The notes: generated from the letters alone by a model not told the origin. A stretch of DNA of 64,000 bases from Metapseudomonas boanensis (GCF_018704125.1 NZ_JAGTIS010000002.1:124001-188000); one strand, 5' to 3'; shown: positions 36,398-48,200, numbered from the stretch's first letter. Made by a program: numbers and translations.

Positions 36398-39300
36398 TCA
36401 TGCCTTTTCCACCTTGACCAGGAACGACTTGAACTCCGGCGTCTGCGTATTACCGTCGCCGACGAAGGGGGTCAGTGTGTTGGTCAGGTAGCCGTTGCGC
36501 GCCACGCCGGAGAAGCCCCAGTGCAGCGGGATGCCGACCTGGTGCACGGTCTTGCCGTCCACGGTCAGCGGTTTCAGGCGCTTGGTCACCACCGCCACCG
36601 CCTTGATGAAGCCACGGTTGGAGGAGACCTGGACCCGTTCGCCAGGAGCGATGCCCAGCTCCTTGGCCAGCACTTCGCCGATCTCGACGAACTGCTCCGG
36701 CTGCGTGATTGCGGCCAGCCGGCAGTGCTTGGTCCAGAAGTGGAAGTGCTCGGTCAGGCGGTAGGTTGTTGCCGCGTAAGGGAACTCGTCTGCCGTGCCG
36801 AACACCTCCATGTCGTTCTTGAACACCCGCGCGGCCGGGTTGCTGGTGGCCTTCGGGTTTTCCGGATGCAGCGGGTTGCGCCCGATGGGCGTCTCGAAGG
36901 GTTCGTAGTGTTCCGGGAAGGGGCCCTCGTTCATCTTGTCCACGGCGAAGAACCGGGCAACGCCCTCGGGATTCATGATGAACGGGCTCAGGCCCTGCTC
37001 CGGAGCGGCGTCGACCTTGTAGTCGGGCACGTCAGTGCCGGTCCAGGCCTTGCCGTTCCACCACACCAGGCGTTTCTTCGCCGGATCCCAAGGCTGGCCC
37101 ATGGGGTCGGACGAAGCGCGGTTGTAAAGGATGCGCCGGTTCGCCGGCCAGGCCCAGGCCCAGCCGAGGGTCTGGCCCATGCCATAGGGGTCAGCGTTGT
37201 CGCGCCGAGCCATCTGGTTGCCCAGGGCCGTCCAGGAGCCGGCGAAGATCCAGCAACCGCTCGCCGTGCTGCCATCGTCACGCAGCAGACCAAAGCCCGG
37301 CAGTTGCTCGCCGGCCTTGAGCAGCACGGCGCCGGTCGCCGGGTCGGTGAGATCGGCCAGGGCCTTGCCGTTGAACTCGCGAGCAAGCTCATCCGGACCG
37401 GGTTCGTCGGGGCGCAGGTAACTCCAGTCGAGGCCGAGGATGGGGTCGGGGAACGCCCCGCCTTCCTTCGCATACAGGTTGCGCAGGCGATGGTACAGGC
37501 CGGCCATGATGGCGATGTCGGTGCGTCCCTGACCGGGCGGCTCGGCGCCCTTCCAGTGCCATTGCAGCCAGCGTCCGCTGTTGACCAGGGAGCCGTCCTC
37601 CTCGGCGAAGCAGGTGGTCGGAAGCCGGAACACCGTGGTCTGGATACCGGCAGTGTCGACGTCGTTGAACTCACCAGCGTTACGCCAGAACTCGGAGGTG
37701 TCGGTAGCCAGCGGGTCCATGATCACCAGGAACTTCAACCGCGCCAGTGCAGCGCTGACCTTGGCCTTGTTGGGGAATGAGCCGATCGGGTTAAAGCCTT
37801 GGCAGAAGTAGCCGTTGACCTTGCCCTGGTACATCAGGTCGAAGTAACGCAGCACGTCGTAGGCGGGTACGTCGAGCTTGGGCAGCCAGTCGTAGCACCA
37901 GTTGTTCTCAGCGGTGGCCGACTTGCCGAACCAGGACTTCATCAGGCTCACGTGGAACTTGCCGTAGTTCTGCCAGTAGGACATCTGACCCGGCCGCAAC
38001 GGCTTGGACGCCCGCTTGTCGATGTAGGCGGCATAGTCCTGCTCGGCATCGCCCGCCAGGGTGAGATAGCCAGGCAGCGAGTTGGACAGCAGGCCGAGGT
38101 CGGTCAGGCCCTGGATGTTGGAGTGGCCGCGCAGGGCGTTCATGCCGCCTCCGGGCATGCCGATATTGCCCAGCAGTAACTGCACCATGGCACCGGTGCG
38201 GATCATCTGCGAGCCCACGGAGTGCTGTGTCCAGCCCAGGGCATACATGATGGTCATGGTCTTGCCAGGCGCCGAGGTTTCGGCAATCTGCTCCCAGACC
38301 TTGAGCATCTGGTCCTGCGGCGTGCCACAGATGCTGCTGACCAATTCCGGCGTATAGCGGCTGTAGTGCTGCTTCATCAGCTGGAAGACGCAGCGCGGGT
38401 CCTGCATCGTCGGGTCGACGCGCGCAAAGCCGTCTTCACCCTTGGCATAGGCCCAGGTCGCCTTGGCCATATAGCTGCGCTTCTGCTCGTCGTAGCCGTT
38501 GAACAACCCTTCGCTGAAAGCGAAAGCGTCGTCGACGATGAACGAGGCATCGGTGTAGTGACTCACGTATTCGTGCTGGATCTTGTCGTGGCTGATCAGG
38601 TAGTTGATCAAGCCGCCCAGGAAGGCGATGTCCGTACCGGCGCGGATGGGCGCGTAGTAATCCGCCACCGAGGCCGAGCGGGTGAAACGCGGATCGACCA
38701 CGATCAGTCGGGCGTTGTTATGTGCCTTGGCTTCGGTAACCCACTTGAAGCCACAGGGGTGGGCTTCGGCGGCGTTGCCACCCATGATCAGGACCAGATC
38801 GGCATTCTTGATGTCGGTCCAGTGGTTCGTCATGGCTCCACGGCCAAACGTCGGGGCAAGACCTGCCACCGTCGGGGCGTGTCAGACACGTGCCTGGTTA
38901 TCGAACCCCAGCATGCCGAGGGAACGCACCACCTTGTGGGTGATGTAGCCGGCCTCGTTGCTTGATGCGGACGCCGCGAGGAAGCCCGTCGTCAGCCAGC
39001 GGTTCACTGTCTGGCCTTGGGCATTCGTCTGGATGAAGTTGGCGTCGCGGTCGGCCTTCATCAACTTGGCAATGCGATCGAGGGCGTCATCCCATTCGAT
39101 GCGCTTCCACTCGTTGGTGCCGGCCTCGCGCACTTCGGGATACTTCAGGCGATTGGGGCTGTGAATGAAGTCCAGCAGGCCCGCGCCTTTCGGGCAGAGG
39201 GTGCCGCGGTTGACCGGGTGGTCGGCGTCGCCCTCGATGTGGATGATGTTCTGCGCGACGTTCTTCGCAGCATCGCCCTGGCTGTACATGATCAGGCCGC

Positions 39301-39472
39301 AGCCGACCGAGCAGTATGGGCAGGTATTGCGCGTCTCGATGGTGCGCGCCAGCTTGAAGTGACGCACCTGGTCGGCAAAGGCCTTCGGGGGCGCTACCCC
39401 CAAGGCCGCCAGGCTCGATCCTCCAAGGCCCACCGCGCAGACCTTGAAGAATTGTCGACGGTTCATATCCAT
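36398..39472 (-). CDS. fdoG: Formate dehydrogenase alpha subunit, selenocysteine-containing (UGA at 38882-38884)
   Basis: Reading through the in-frame TGA at 38884-38882 gives a 1024-residue molybdopterin enzyme with Sec at position 197 in the context QARVUHAPTVAGLAPTFG, as in FdnG/FdoG. The N-terminus has a Tat signal (MDMNRRQFFKVCAVGLGG), and a 4Fe-4S site follows (CPYCSVGCGLIMYSQG). Formate is oxidised in the periplasm. Standard gene callers split it into 38882-39472 and 36398-38869. SelA, SelB, tRNA-Sec and FdhE are encoded just downstream, which strongly supports read-through. ATG 39472 has GAGGG upstream. Confidence 0.95.
38836..38884 (-). promoter_or_regulatory. SECIS element in fdoG
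   Basis: Directly after the UGA the mRNA folds into a hairpin whose upper part GGCAGGUCUUGCC exposes AGGUCU, the SelB-binding loop known from E. coli fdhF and fdnG. The lower stem uses the repeated CCCCGACG region and its surroundings. The loop lies at 38858-38864. Confidence 0.85.
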
Positions 39473-39883
39473 CGTGGTTATCCCTCGTGAGGCTATGCAT
39501 ACCGGGTGCTTGGCCGGGCATATCCTTTACAAGGGTAGTCAGCTTCGGGGGATGTGCCAGCCACGGCGGCTGCGGCCAGCCTCCACCAAGACCAGCACCA
39601 AATCCACGTATGGAGCGCCGACGCGTAAAGCGCCAAGACTCGTCAAGTCTGGATCGCCTCGCTCGGCCAGTTCGAGGCGCTGAAACCGGAAAAGCTGATG
39701 CCCGGCCATTACATGGGGCGCGACCACCTGCGCGCCCGCGAGCAGGGAATGCCCAAGGCCGGCCGATGTGGCAAGGACTGTCTGCAAGCGCGGGCCCAGC
39801 GACTCAGCCGGGACAGTTCCGATTAGTCCGAAAAAGAAAATACGGCATACTGGCGCCCCCTCGAAATTGCCATGGAGATCGCC
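39473..39883. other. Region between fdoG and the DUF606 gene
   Basis: Apart from the hydrolase remnant described separately, these 411 bases show no intact gene. The fdoG promoter must lie just right of 39473. A TGGCAC at about 39550 on the minus strand recalls sigma54 -24 elements but has no matching -12 element. A long plus-strand frame at 39487-40431 overlaps the DUF606 gene in another frame and is a shadow. Confidence 0.4.
39648..39826 (+). pseudogene. Possible metallo-beta-lactamase-fold hydrolase remnant
   Basis: A frame reading RQVWIASLGQFEALKPEKLM and PGHYMGRDHLRAREQGMP resembles the C-terminal part of MBL-fold hydrolases (LKPERVVPGHG). No start or metal-binding HXHXDH motif precedes it, and it ends near 39826. 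It is probably the scar of a deleted gene. Confidence 0.35.
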
Positions 39884-40330
39884 ATGCCACAGGCCTGGTG
39901 GCTGCTTGCCTTGCCCTTTGTCGCCGGTGCTTTCCTGCCCTTGCAGGCCGGCATCAATGGCCAGTTGGCCAAACAGATTTCAAGCGTGATGAGCGCGGCT
40001 CTGGTGTCCTTCGTGGTGGGCACCATCGCCTTGCTGGCCGTCGTGCTTGTGCAGCGCGAAATGCCCAGCCTCGCCGCCCTCAAGGGGCTGAGCTGGTGGC
40101 ATTGGAGTGGTGGCCTGCTGGGTGCAGTGTTCATCGCCACAGCCGCATTCGCAGGCCCGCGTATTGGCGCCCTGCTATTCATGGCGCTGGTCCTGGCGGG
40201 CCAGTTGGGCATGGCGCTGATGCTCGACCACTTCGGCTGGGCCGGCTACCGCGAAGCGCCGATCAGTATTGGCAAGCTGGCCGGCCTGGCGCTGATCATC
40301 GGTGGGATCTGGCTGATTCGCAGAGGCTGA
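39884..40330 (+). CDS. DUF606/YdcZ-family DMT transporter
   Basis: This 148-residue protein has five helices (QAWWLLALPFVAGAFLPLQA, SAALVSFVVGTIALLAVVLV, WSGGLLGAVFIATAAFAGPR, LLFMALVLAGQLGMALMLDH, GKLAGLALIIGGIWLIRRG). It belongs to the short DUF606 drug/metabolite transporter group. The ATG at 39884 is preceded by GGAG at a good distance; the ATG at 39872 is the alternative. The substrate is unknown. Confidence 0.82.
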   Translation: MPQAWWLLALPFVAGAFLPLQAGINGQLAKQISSVMSAALVSFVVGTIALLAVVLVQREMPSLAALKGLSWWHWSGGLLGAVFIATAAFAGPRIGALLFMALVLAGQLGMALMLDHFGWAGYREAPISIGKLAGLALIIGGIWLIRRG

Positions 40331-40403
40331 ATGCCGGCGCGGTGACGTGGTGGCATGGCCGCCGGGAGCGACCATGCTGGACGAGCAGTGGCACCTCGAG
40401 GGC

Positions 40404-42335
40404 TTATAGCCTGAAGCGCCCCACCTGCTGAGCCAGATCACCGGCCAGTCGACTCAGTATCTGGCACTCTTCCCGACAACCACGCACCTCGCTGGCGGTG
40501 GCGTGGGCCAGATCGGCAATGCCCTGGACGTTGCGGTTGATCTCCTCGGTCACCGACGACTGCTCCTCCGTGGCCGCAGCAACCTGATGGTTCATGTCGC
40601 TGATGCGCTCCACCTGATCGGTGATTGCCCCCAACGACAAGCCCGTGCGCTGGCTGGCTTCCACTCCGGTGCCGGTGGCCGACTGACCTGCACGCATGGA
40701 ATGCACGGCGGTTTCGGCCCCCAGCTTGAGCCGCTGGATCATCTGCTGGATTTCGTCGGTGGAAGACTGGGTACGGCTTGCCAGTGTCCGCACCTCGTCA
40801 GCCACCACGGCGAAACCTCGGCCCATCTCGCCAGCGCGAGCAGCTTCGATGGCAGCGTTGAGCGCCAGCAGGTTGGTCTGTTCGGAAATGCCGCGAATCA
40901 CCGCCAACACCTGATCGATGGATGCCACCTGGCTGGCCAGTTCGCCGACAGCCGTGGCCGCCACACCAATCTCGTTGGACATGCGTTCGATATGCCCGAC
41001 CGAATCGCCGACTACCTGACGCGCCTGCAAGGACTCATCGCGCGCTTGCTGCGAAGCCTGGGCGGCGGTGCCCGCATTGCGAGCGATCTCCTGCACCGTC
41101 AGCCCCATCTCGTGCACGGCGGTGGCCACCATGTCGGTCATTTCCTGTTGCTGCACCGCGCGCCCAGCGGTGTTGTCCACCACCTGCGTGACCTGACCCA
41201 CCACCTTGTGCAGGCGCTGGCTGGTCTCCAGGACTTCGCCGATCAGACTTCGCTGACTCTCCAGGAAGCGGTTGAAGCCACGCGCCAGATCGCCAAGTTC
41301 GTCAGCACGGCGTTCGTCGAGTCGACGAGTCAGGTCACCGCCACCGCCACCGATCTCGACCAGCGCCGAGGTCACCTGGCGAATCGGCCGCACCAGCCCA
41401 CGGGCCAGCAACACTACCAGCAACAGGCAAAGCAGCAGCACGCCCAGGCCGGCTAGACTGCTGGTCAACGCCGCCTGCCGTGCCTCGGCATAGATCTCCG
41501 CTTCCGGTACCTCGCTCACCAGTAACCAGCCCGCTGTCTCCAATGGGCGGGCCAACGCCAGGAAGGCCTCGCCCTCTCGGCTGAAGTGCACCGCCTTGCC
41601 ATTGGATACCAGCAGCTCGCCGGCCGGCCCGGCCCCCAGCACATCTGCCAGGCGTCCGCTGCCATTCAACTCGGCTTGCGGGTGTACCTTGATGCTGCCC
41701 ATACGGTCGACCAGGAATACTCGACCACGCTCGCCGAACCTGAAGTCGCGAATCATCTCCGACATCGCCTGCAGGCTATAACCCAGGCCCGACACGCCCA
41801 GAGTCTTGCCGTCACGGGTAATGCGCTGGTTGATGAACAGCGTGGGCAGCCGCGTGCCCTTGTCGATGTCGATCTCCACCGCCCGATCACGGTCGCTGTC
41901 CACCAGCCTGTAAAACCATTGGTTCTCCGGCTGGCTGCGGGAGAGGGTCCGGCTCAGGCCCTTGCCGGTGTGGTAATGCCCACTTTCAAGCACCGCGATC
42001 GAGGTCGTGAGGGCGTTTTGCTGGGCGCGCACGCCTTCCAGGTAGCGGGCGAAATTCTCCGCCCGGGCCGGGTCCTCGCCGGCGGCCAACCAGTCCTGTA
42101 CCTGCACGTTCGTGGCGATGGCCGCGTTCGCCGTGATGGGCGCTGTCAGCGCACGCTCCAGGTCATTGCCAATGGCCTCTACCCGAGCCGGCAGGGCCTC
42201 ATCGAGCAGGAAGCGCTCGGTCAGGCGGTTCATTAGCACCGAATAGATGCCGACCACGATGAGGATGCCAGCGAGCAGGGCTGCGCCCATGCTGAAAATC
42301 AGCTGCCACTGAATACTGCGTCGCCAGAGGCGCAT
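40404..42335 (-). CDS. Methyl-accepting chemotaxis protein with periplasmic dCache-like sensor
   Basis: The 643-residue receptor has a first helix ([20 protein letters not shown]), a periplasmic region of about 250 residues with Cache features ([57 protein letters not shown]), and a second helix ([20 protein letters not shown]). A HAMP domain and the signalling tip [37 protein letters not shown] follow. It probably senses a small ligand such as an amino or organic acid. AAGGAG precedes the ATG. No che genes are adjacent. Confidence 0.92.
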   Translation of the reverse strand: MRLWRRSIQWQLIFSMGAALLAGILIVVGIYSVLMNRLTERFLLDEALPARVEAIGNDLERALTAPITANAAIATNVQVQDWLAAGEDPARAENFARYLEGVRAQQNALTTSIAVLESGHYHTGKGLSRTLSRSQPENQWFYRLVDSDRDRAVEIDIDKGTRLPTLFINQRITRDGKTLGVSGLGYSLQAMSEMIRDFRFGERGRVFLVDRMGSIKVHPQAELNGSGRLADVLGAGPAGELLVSNGKAVHFSREGEAFLALARPLETAGWLLVSEVPEAEIYAEARQAALTSSLAGLGVLLLCLLLVVLLARGLVRPIRQVTSALVEIGGGGGDLTRRLDERRADELGDLARGFNRFLESQRSLIGEVLETSQRLHKVVGQVTQVVDNTAGRAVQQQEMTDMVATAVHEMGLTVQEIARNAGTAAQASQQARDESLQARQVVGDSVGHIERMSNEIGVAATAVGELASQVASIDQVLAVIRGISEQTNLLALNAAIEAARAGEMGRGFAVVADEVRTLASRTQSSTDEIQQMIQRLKLGAETAVHSMRAGQSATGTGVEASQRTGLSLGAITDQVERISDMNHQVAAATEEQSSVTEEINRNVQGIADLAHATASEVRGCREECQILSRLAGDLAQQVGRFRL

Positions 42336-42480
42336 GAGTGGTCTCCTTGGATACCCGGAAGCATGAGGAATCTGACCGGAAGATCAGACCCCGATAAATT
42401 GTATACAGAATGGTCGATTTATGAATCACGAATTGCCGACAATCCGTATCGGCAGGCATGGGGCAAGGCTTGAAGAGGAA

Positions 42481-44832
42481 TCAGTCGGTAATGCCGAACT
42501 CCAGACGAGCGGTCTGACCGGTCTCGTCCAACACGCTCAATTGATGGCGCCCCGCTTGCCGAAACGCCTGGCTGAAGCCGTCCTCGGCAGCCGTGGTAGC
42601 CACCGGCGCGCCATCCAGGAACCACCAGCGCCGGCCTCCGCCGCCTAGGGTCGACAGCCACAAACGCAGTGGCTCGGCGCTGCCCGCAGGCCGGCGCAGC
42701 TGGTCACCCTCGCGAACGCCGACGATAGACAGCGGCGCAGCAGCCGGTGGCAATGGTGGCGGGCAGGCCGGGTCGACCGCCGGCAGGCGCGCGCTGCGCC
42801 GCTCACGCTTCGGCAGCCAAGGCTCCAGAGGGGCCGGCCAAAACATCAGTTCCCGAGGGCTTGCGCCTGGGCAGCCAGGGGCGACCTGTCGTCCCTCCGG
42901 ACCAAGCCAGATTGTTTGCCGAAGCCCCAGTCCCAATGGTTGATCGCCCGCCAGCAGGGTCGGAGGCGTGGTGCCGTCCAGGATCCAGGCGAAGCGTTGG
43001 CGACGGCAGCTGGGGTCGCCCTTGGTCATGATCTGGCCCAGGGGCCAGCAGATGGCGGCAACATCCACCTCCGCCGGCTGTGGCTCGACGGGCTGGGCGA
43101 TGCCGCGCTGGGCGTCGCGGTTCACCAGCAGGTCATGCACCTGCAGCAATAGCGGTGCGGCCGATGCCAAGCCGAACTGGCCGGACACAGGCGTACCGTC
43201 CGGGCGGCCGATCCAGATGCCGATCAGGTGACGCGGCCCCACACCGATGGCCCAGGCGTCGCGGAAGCCGTAGCTGGTGCCGGTCTTCCAGGCCAGCACA
43301 GGACGCTCAGTCAGCCGTGCGCGCGGGGCACGGTCTGGCCGTGCCTGACCGGCCAGAATGCGCCGCACGATCCAGGCTGCGCCGGGCGACAGCAGACGGC
43401 GCTCCTGCAAGGCGTCCTGCGGTTGCAGGCGCAAGCGGGCGACACGCCCCTGCCGGGCAAAGACGCTGTAACCACTGACGAGCTCCTCCAGACGGCTGCC
43501 AGCACCTCCGAGTATCAGCGCCAGATTCGGCTCGGCCGCCGCCGGCAGTGCCAGCGGCACACCGACGTTGCGCAACTCCCCGGCGAAACGCTTCGGCCCG
43601 TAGGCTTCCAGCAACTGCACCGCTGGCAGATTGAGGGACAAGCCCAGGGCCTCGCTGGCCGACACGGGTCCGGTGAAACCAGCGGCAAAGTTACCTGGGC
43701 GGTAATCGCCATAACGCCTGGGCACGTCCTGCAGGAGCGATTCGGAATGAATCAGGCCGGCATCCAGCGCCAGGCCATAAAGAAAAGGTTTCAGGGTGGA
43801 GCCGGGCGAACGCAGCGAACTGATCATGTCGACGTGACCAAAGCGGCGCTCGTCCGCGATATCCACCGAACCGAGATAAGCGCGCACCGCCATCGTCTCG
43901 TGCTCCACCACCAGGACCGCAGCGGAGGTGCGCTCCGGCAGGCGCGCACGCCAGCCGAGCAACAAGTCTTCCAGACGGCGCTGTAACGCGGCATCCAGCG
44001 TAGTGCGGATCAGCGGCGGGCTGTCCGCACGATTCAACCGCCGCGCCAGCAACGGCGCCAGGCTCGGCTCCTGACGCGGGGCCAACAGCACCGGCTCCTC
44101 CAGGGCTTCGGCCACGGCACCCTGGGGCCAGACACCGAATTGCGCCAAGCGCCGCAGCACTTTGTCACGGGCAGCCTGAGCCTGCTCCGGGTGGCGGTCC
44201 GGGCGAAGCCGGCTCGGTGCCTGGGGCAGCACGGCAAGCAGCGCGGCCTCCGCCCGGGTCAACTGCGACGGTGGCTTGCCGAGGTAGGCCCAGCTCGCCG
44301 CCGCCACGCCCTGCAGGGTGCCGCCGAAGGGCGCGCGATTCAGATAGAGGCCGAGGATTTCTGCCTTCGACAGGTGCCACTCCAGCTGCGCGGTGCGCCA
44401 GAGCTGGCGCAGCTTCCCCCCCAGGCTGCGCGGGTGCGGGTCGAGCAGGCGCGCCACCTGCATCGACAGGGTGCTGCCGCCGGACAGCACACGCCTACCG
44501 CGCAGGTTCATCCACGCGGCCCGCGTCAGGGCCAGCGGGTTGACCCCGGGGTGCTGGTAGAAATAGCGGTCCTCATAGGTGAGCAGGGCCTGCAGGTAAT
44601 ACGGCGATACTTCGTCCTCGCTTACCGGATAACGCCAAACGCCTTCAGCATCGGCGAAACGCCAGAGCGGCGTGCCATCTTCGGCCAACACCACTCGCGC
44701 CAGATCATCCTCCGGCAAGGGCAGCGGCCAGAAGAGGTCGGCCGCCCAGAGCAGCGCCACGAGCAGCAAGGGCACGGCGAGCCAGGCGTGACGCAAGCGG
44801 ATGAGGATGGAGTGGGCGCGAGGCAATGCCAT
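42481..44832 (-). CDS. pbpC: Penicillin-binding protein 1C
   Basis: The 783-residue protein has one membrane helix (LRHAWLAVPLLLVALLWAAD), a glycosyltransferase domain (EDRYFYQHPGVNPLAL, GGSTLSMQVARLL), a transpeptidase-like domain (SPGSTLKPFLYGLAL with the SXXK serine, and WKTGTSYGFRDAW), and the C-terminal PBP1C beta domain (GGGGRRWWFLDGAPV). The ATG at 44832 has GGAG just upstream. In most relatives it follows the alpha-2-macroglobulin gene directly; here an RTX gene lies between them. Confidence 0.93.
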   Translation of the reverse strand: MALPRAHSILIRLRHAWLAVPLLLVALLWAADLFWPLPLPEDDLARVVLAEDGTPLWRFADAEGVWRYPVSEDEVSPYYLQALLTYEDRYFYQHPGVNPLALTRAAWMNLRGRRVLSGGSTLSMQVARLLDPHPRSLGGKLRQLWRTAQLEWHLSKAEILGLYLNRAPFGGTLQGVAAASWAYLGKPPSQLTRAEAALLAVLPQAPSRLRPDRHPEQAQAARDKVLRRLAQFGVWPQGAVAEALEEPVLLAPRQEPSLAPLLARRLNRADSPPLIRTTLDAALQRRLEDLLLGWRARLPERTSAAVLVVEHETMAVRAYLGSVDIADERRFGHVDMISSLRSPGSTLKPFLYGLALDAGLIHSESLLQDVPRRYGDYRPGNFAAGFTGPVSASEALGLSLNLPAVQLLEAYGPKRFAGELRNVGVPLALPAAAEPNLALILGGAGSRLEELVSGYSVFARQGRVARLRLQPQDALQERRLLSPGAAWIVRRILAGQARPDRAPRARLTERPVLAWKTGTSYGFRDAWAIGVGPRHLIGIWIGRPDGTPVSGQFGLASAAPLLLQVHDLLVNRDAQRGIAQPVEPQPAEVDVAAICWPLGQIMTKGDPSCRRQRFAWILDGTTPPTLLAGDQPLGLGLRQTIWLGPEGRQVAPGCPGASPRELMFWPAPLEPWLPKRERRSARLPAVDPACPPPLPPAAAPLSIVGVREGDQLRRPAGSAEPLRLWLSTLGGGGRRWWFLDGAPVATTAAEDGFSQAFRQAGRHQLSVLDETGQTARLEFGITD

Positions 44833-45267
44833 GGTCTCCGAGTAGGCAGAAACGCAGGATAAGCGCGACAAGGGAAAGTGGGGAGTGGAGCAGACCTCTT
44901 ATCCCCCGACTGCGGAGAAGCGAAGACAAGGAGCAGTCAATAATCCGACAGCCAAACAATTGACTAAAAAATAACCGTTCGTCGCGTTTTTTACCGCCGA
45001 CTCGGCCCGACTGTTTCCCCACCTTTACAGGTCCTCCAGCCGCTCCTAAACGACTATCAAACTGACATGACAGTGCTTTGGCCGTCGCTGTAGTCAGTCC
45101 TTCCCGAAGACACGGCCCCCGTCATCACTCCCAGGAGACCCACATGGGTACTCGCAGATTACTGCGTGCCACGCTCAGGCCGGCCACCGTCCAGGGTCCT
45201 CTCATGGCAATGACGACGCTCTAGTTCAGTCCCAATTCCAGAAACCTTTCTGCAAGAGGAATGCAGC
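44833..45267. other. Intergenic region between pbpC and the RTX gene
   Basis: These 435 bases separate the divergent pbpC and RTX genes. A small ORF with a strong ribosome site sits at 45144-45224. The AT-rich part around 44935-44985 probably carries one or both promoters, but no clear consensus pair was found. Confidence 0.4.
45144..45224 (+). CDS. Small ORF upstream of the RTX gene (possible leader peptide)
   Basis: Twenty-six codons (MGTRRLLRATLRPATVQGPL, then MAMTTL) follow an AGGAGACCC ribosome site. The stop is 43 bases before the RTX start, which has its own AGAGGA site. It is Arg/Leu-rich and could be a translated leader or just chance. No homologue was recognised. Confidence 0.35.
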   Translation: MGTRRLLRATLRPATVQGPLMAMTTL

Positions 45268-48200
45268 ATGGCCATATCTACTACCTCGTTCAGCAACACA
45301 CCCCAGGCCACCGGGGACTCCTTTGTCTTTGACAGCCTGGTGTCCGAGGGAGTCGATTACGTCTACCTGGATGTAATGGCCAACGATCTGGGCGGCAAGG
45401 CCAAGACACTCTACGCGCTGAGCGACGGAACCAGCGCCGATGGCAGCACCGCGACCAGCGCTGAAATCCAGGCCGACCTGCTAGCCCATGCCACCTCGTG
45501 CTTGAGCGCCTATGGTGCTGAGATACGGATCGCCCAAGACTTGGATGGGAAAATCAAGGTCCTCTACGATGCCGGCCTCCTTTACCAGAGTGAGGCCTAC
45601 CAGCGTCTGTCGGCGACTGAATACCTGACGGACACTTTTACCTACGCCATTCGCCTCGGCAACGGCACACTCAGCTGGGCCACTGCAACGGTCACGATCT
45701 TCGGCGCCAACGATGCGCCGGAGTCTTCGGAAGGCTATGGCGCCACCGATGAGGACACCGCGATCCTCGGCAGGGCCCTGCCCACCGCCAGCGATATCGA
45801 TGGCGACAGCGTGAGCTATGCCCTCGGCGCAACCACCGCCGCCCACGGCAGCGTCACCGTGCATGCCGATGGCACCTTCGACTACATCCCCGACGCCAAC
45901 TTCAACGGCACCGACAGCTTCTCCTTCATCGTCGACGACGGCCACGGCGGGACCAATGAATACACCTACGAGCTGACCGTCAACCCGGTCAACGATGCCC
46001 CGGAATCCGCCAACGGCAGCGGCGCCACCGACGAGGACACCCCTCTCACCGGCGCGCTCCTGCCCAGCGCCAGTGACGTCGATGGCGACAGCGTCAGCTA
46101 TGCCCTCGGCGCGACCACCGCCGCCCACGGCAGCGTCACCGTGCATGCCGATGGCACCTTCGACTACACCCCCGACGCCAACTTCAACGGCGCCGACAGC
46201 TTTTCCTTCATCGTCGACGACGGCCACGGCGGGACCAATGAATACACCTACGAGCTGACCGTCAACCCGGTCAACGATGCCCCGGAATCCGCCAACGGCA
46301 GCGGCGCCACCGACGAGGACACCCCTCTCACCGGCGCGCTCCTGCCCAGCGCCAGTGACGTCGACGGTGACAGCGTCAGCTATGCCCTCGGCGCGACCAC
46401 CGCCGCCCACGGCAGCGTCACCGTGCATGCCGATGGCACCTTCGACTACATCCCCGACGCCAACTTCAACGGCACCGACAGCTTCTCCTTCATCGTCGAC
46501 GACGGCCACGGCGGAACCAACGAATACACCTACGAGCTGACCGTCAACCCGGTCAACGATGCCCCGGAATCCGCCAACGGCAGCGGCGCCACCGACGAGG
46601 ACACCGCGATCCTCGGCAGGGCCCTGCCCAGCGCCAGCGACGTCGATGGTGACAGCGTCAGCTATGCCCTCGGCGCAACCACCGCCGCCCACGGCAGCGT
46701 CACCGTGCATGCCGATGGCACCTTCGACTACACCCCCGACGCCAACTTCAACGGCACCGACAGCTTCTCCTTCATCGTCGACGACGGCCACGGCGGGACC
46801 AATGAATACACCTACGAGCTGACCGTCAACCCGGTCAACGATGCCCCGGAATCCGCCAACGGCAGCGGCGCCACCGACGAGGACACCCCTCTCACCGGCG
46901 CGCTCCTGCCCAGCGCCAGTGACGTCGACGGTGACAGCGTCAGCTATGCCCTCGGCGCGACCACCGCCGCCCACGGCAGCGTCACCGTGCATGCCGATGG
47001 CACCTTCGACTACATCCCCGACGCCAACTTCAACGGCACCGACAGCTTCTCCTTCATCGTCGACGACGGCCACGGCGGGACCAATGAATACACCTACGAG
47101 CTGACCGTCAACCCGGTCAACGATGCCCCGGAATCCGCCAACGGCAGCGGCGCCACCGACGAGGACACCCCACTCACCGGCGCGCTCCTGCCCAGCGCCA
47201 GCGACGTCGATGGCGACAGCGTCAGCTATGCCCTCGGCACAACCACCGCCGCCCACGGCAGCGTCACCGTGCATGCCGATGGCACCTTCGACTACATCCC
47301 CGACGCCAACTTCAACGGCACCGACAGCTTCTCCTTCATCGTCGACGATGGCCACGGCGGAACCAACGAATACACCTACGAGCTGACCGTCAACCCGGTC
47401 AACGATGCACCAACCAATTCACTCCCCGGCAAACAGACCACCGCCGAGGGGAGTACCAAGACCATCAGCGGTCTGAGTATCGCTGACCCAGACGCCGGAT
47501 CTGGCAACATGACGGTGACGCTCCAGGTCGCCCATGGCACCTTGTCCGCACAGGCCCTTGCAGGAGGTGCAAGCATCACCGGCTCTGGCAGCGCCTTGCT
47601 CTCGCTGAGCGGCACCCTTGCCCAGATCAACGCAACACTCGCGGCCAACCTCAGCTACATGCCAAGCGGCAATTTCCACGGCGACGACACCCTGACCATG
47701 GCCACCAGCGACGGTGCCGCCAGCGACACCGATACCCTGACTATCGAGGTAACCCCGGTAAACGATGCGCCGGTAGCGGCCACTGACACGATTTACGTGT
47801 CCAGGAACACCAACGGCATCGTGATATCGGTGGCCGCACTGCTTGGCAACGATACGGATATCGATGGGTCATTCCTGTCGCTAACCGCCCTGGGTGGAGC
47901 AACGGGCGCGGTTTCCAATCTGCAGTTCGTTGCGGGGTCGAACAACAGCCTGATCAGCTTCGATGCCAGCAACGCGGGCTTGGGCGCATTCACCTACACA
48001 CTCTCGGATGGTGCCGGGGGAACGGTCATGGGGAGTGTGACGGTTAACACCGTGTCCACTAACGGGGGTTCCGTCGTCGACCTGTCTACGTTCGCCACTT
48101 ACCAGGCCTCCTATCTCGACGGTGGCAGCAACCAGGATGGCCTGACTGGCACCGGAGCGCCGGACGTCTTCATTGGTGGAGCTGCCAACGACACCCTCAC

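Noticed and set aside
45481..47355. 624-codon minus-strand repetitive frame opposite the RTX gene
   Set aside because: It is the mirror of the 282-bp repeats; the plus-strand RTX protein explains the sequence fully.
45712..47403. Possible CRISPR-like array
   Set aside because: The units are contiguous 282-bp coding repeats with no spacers.
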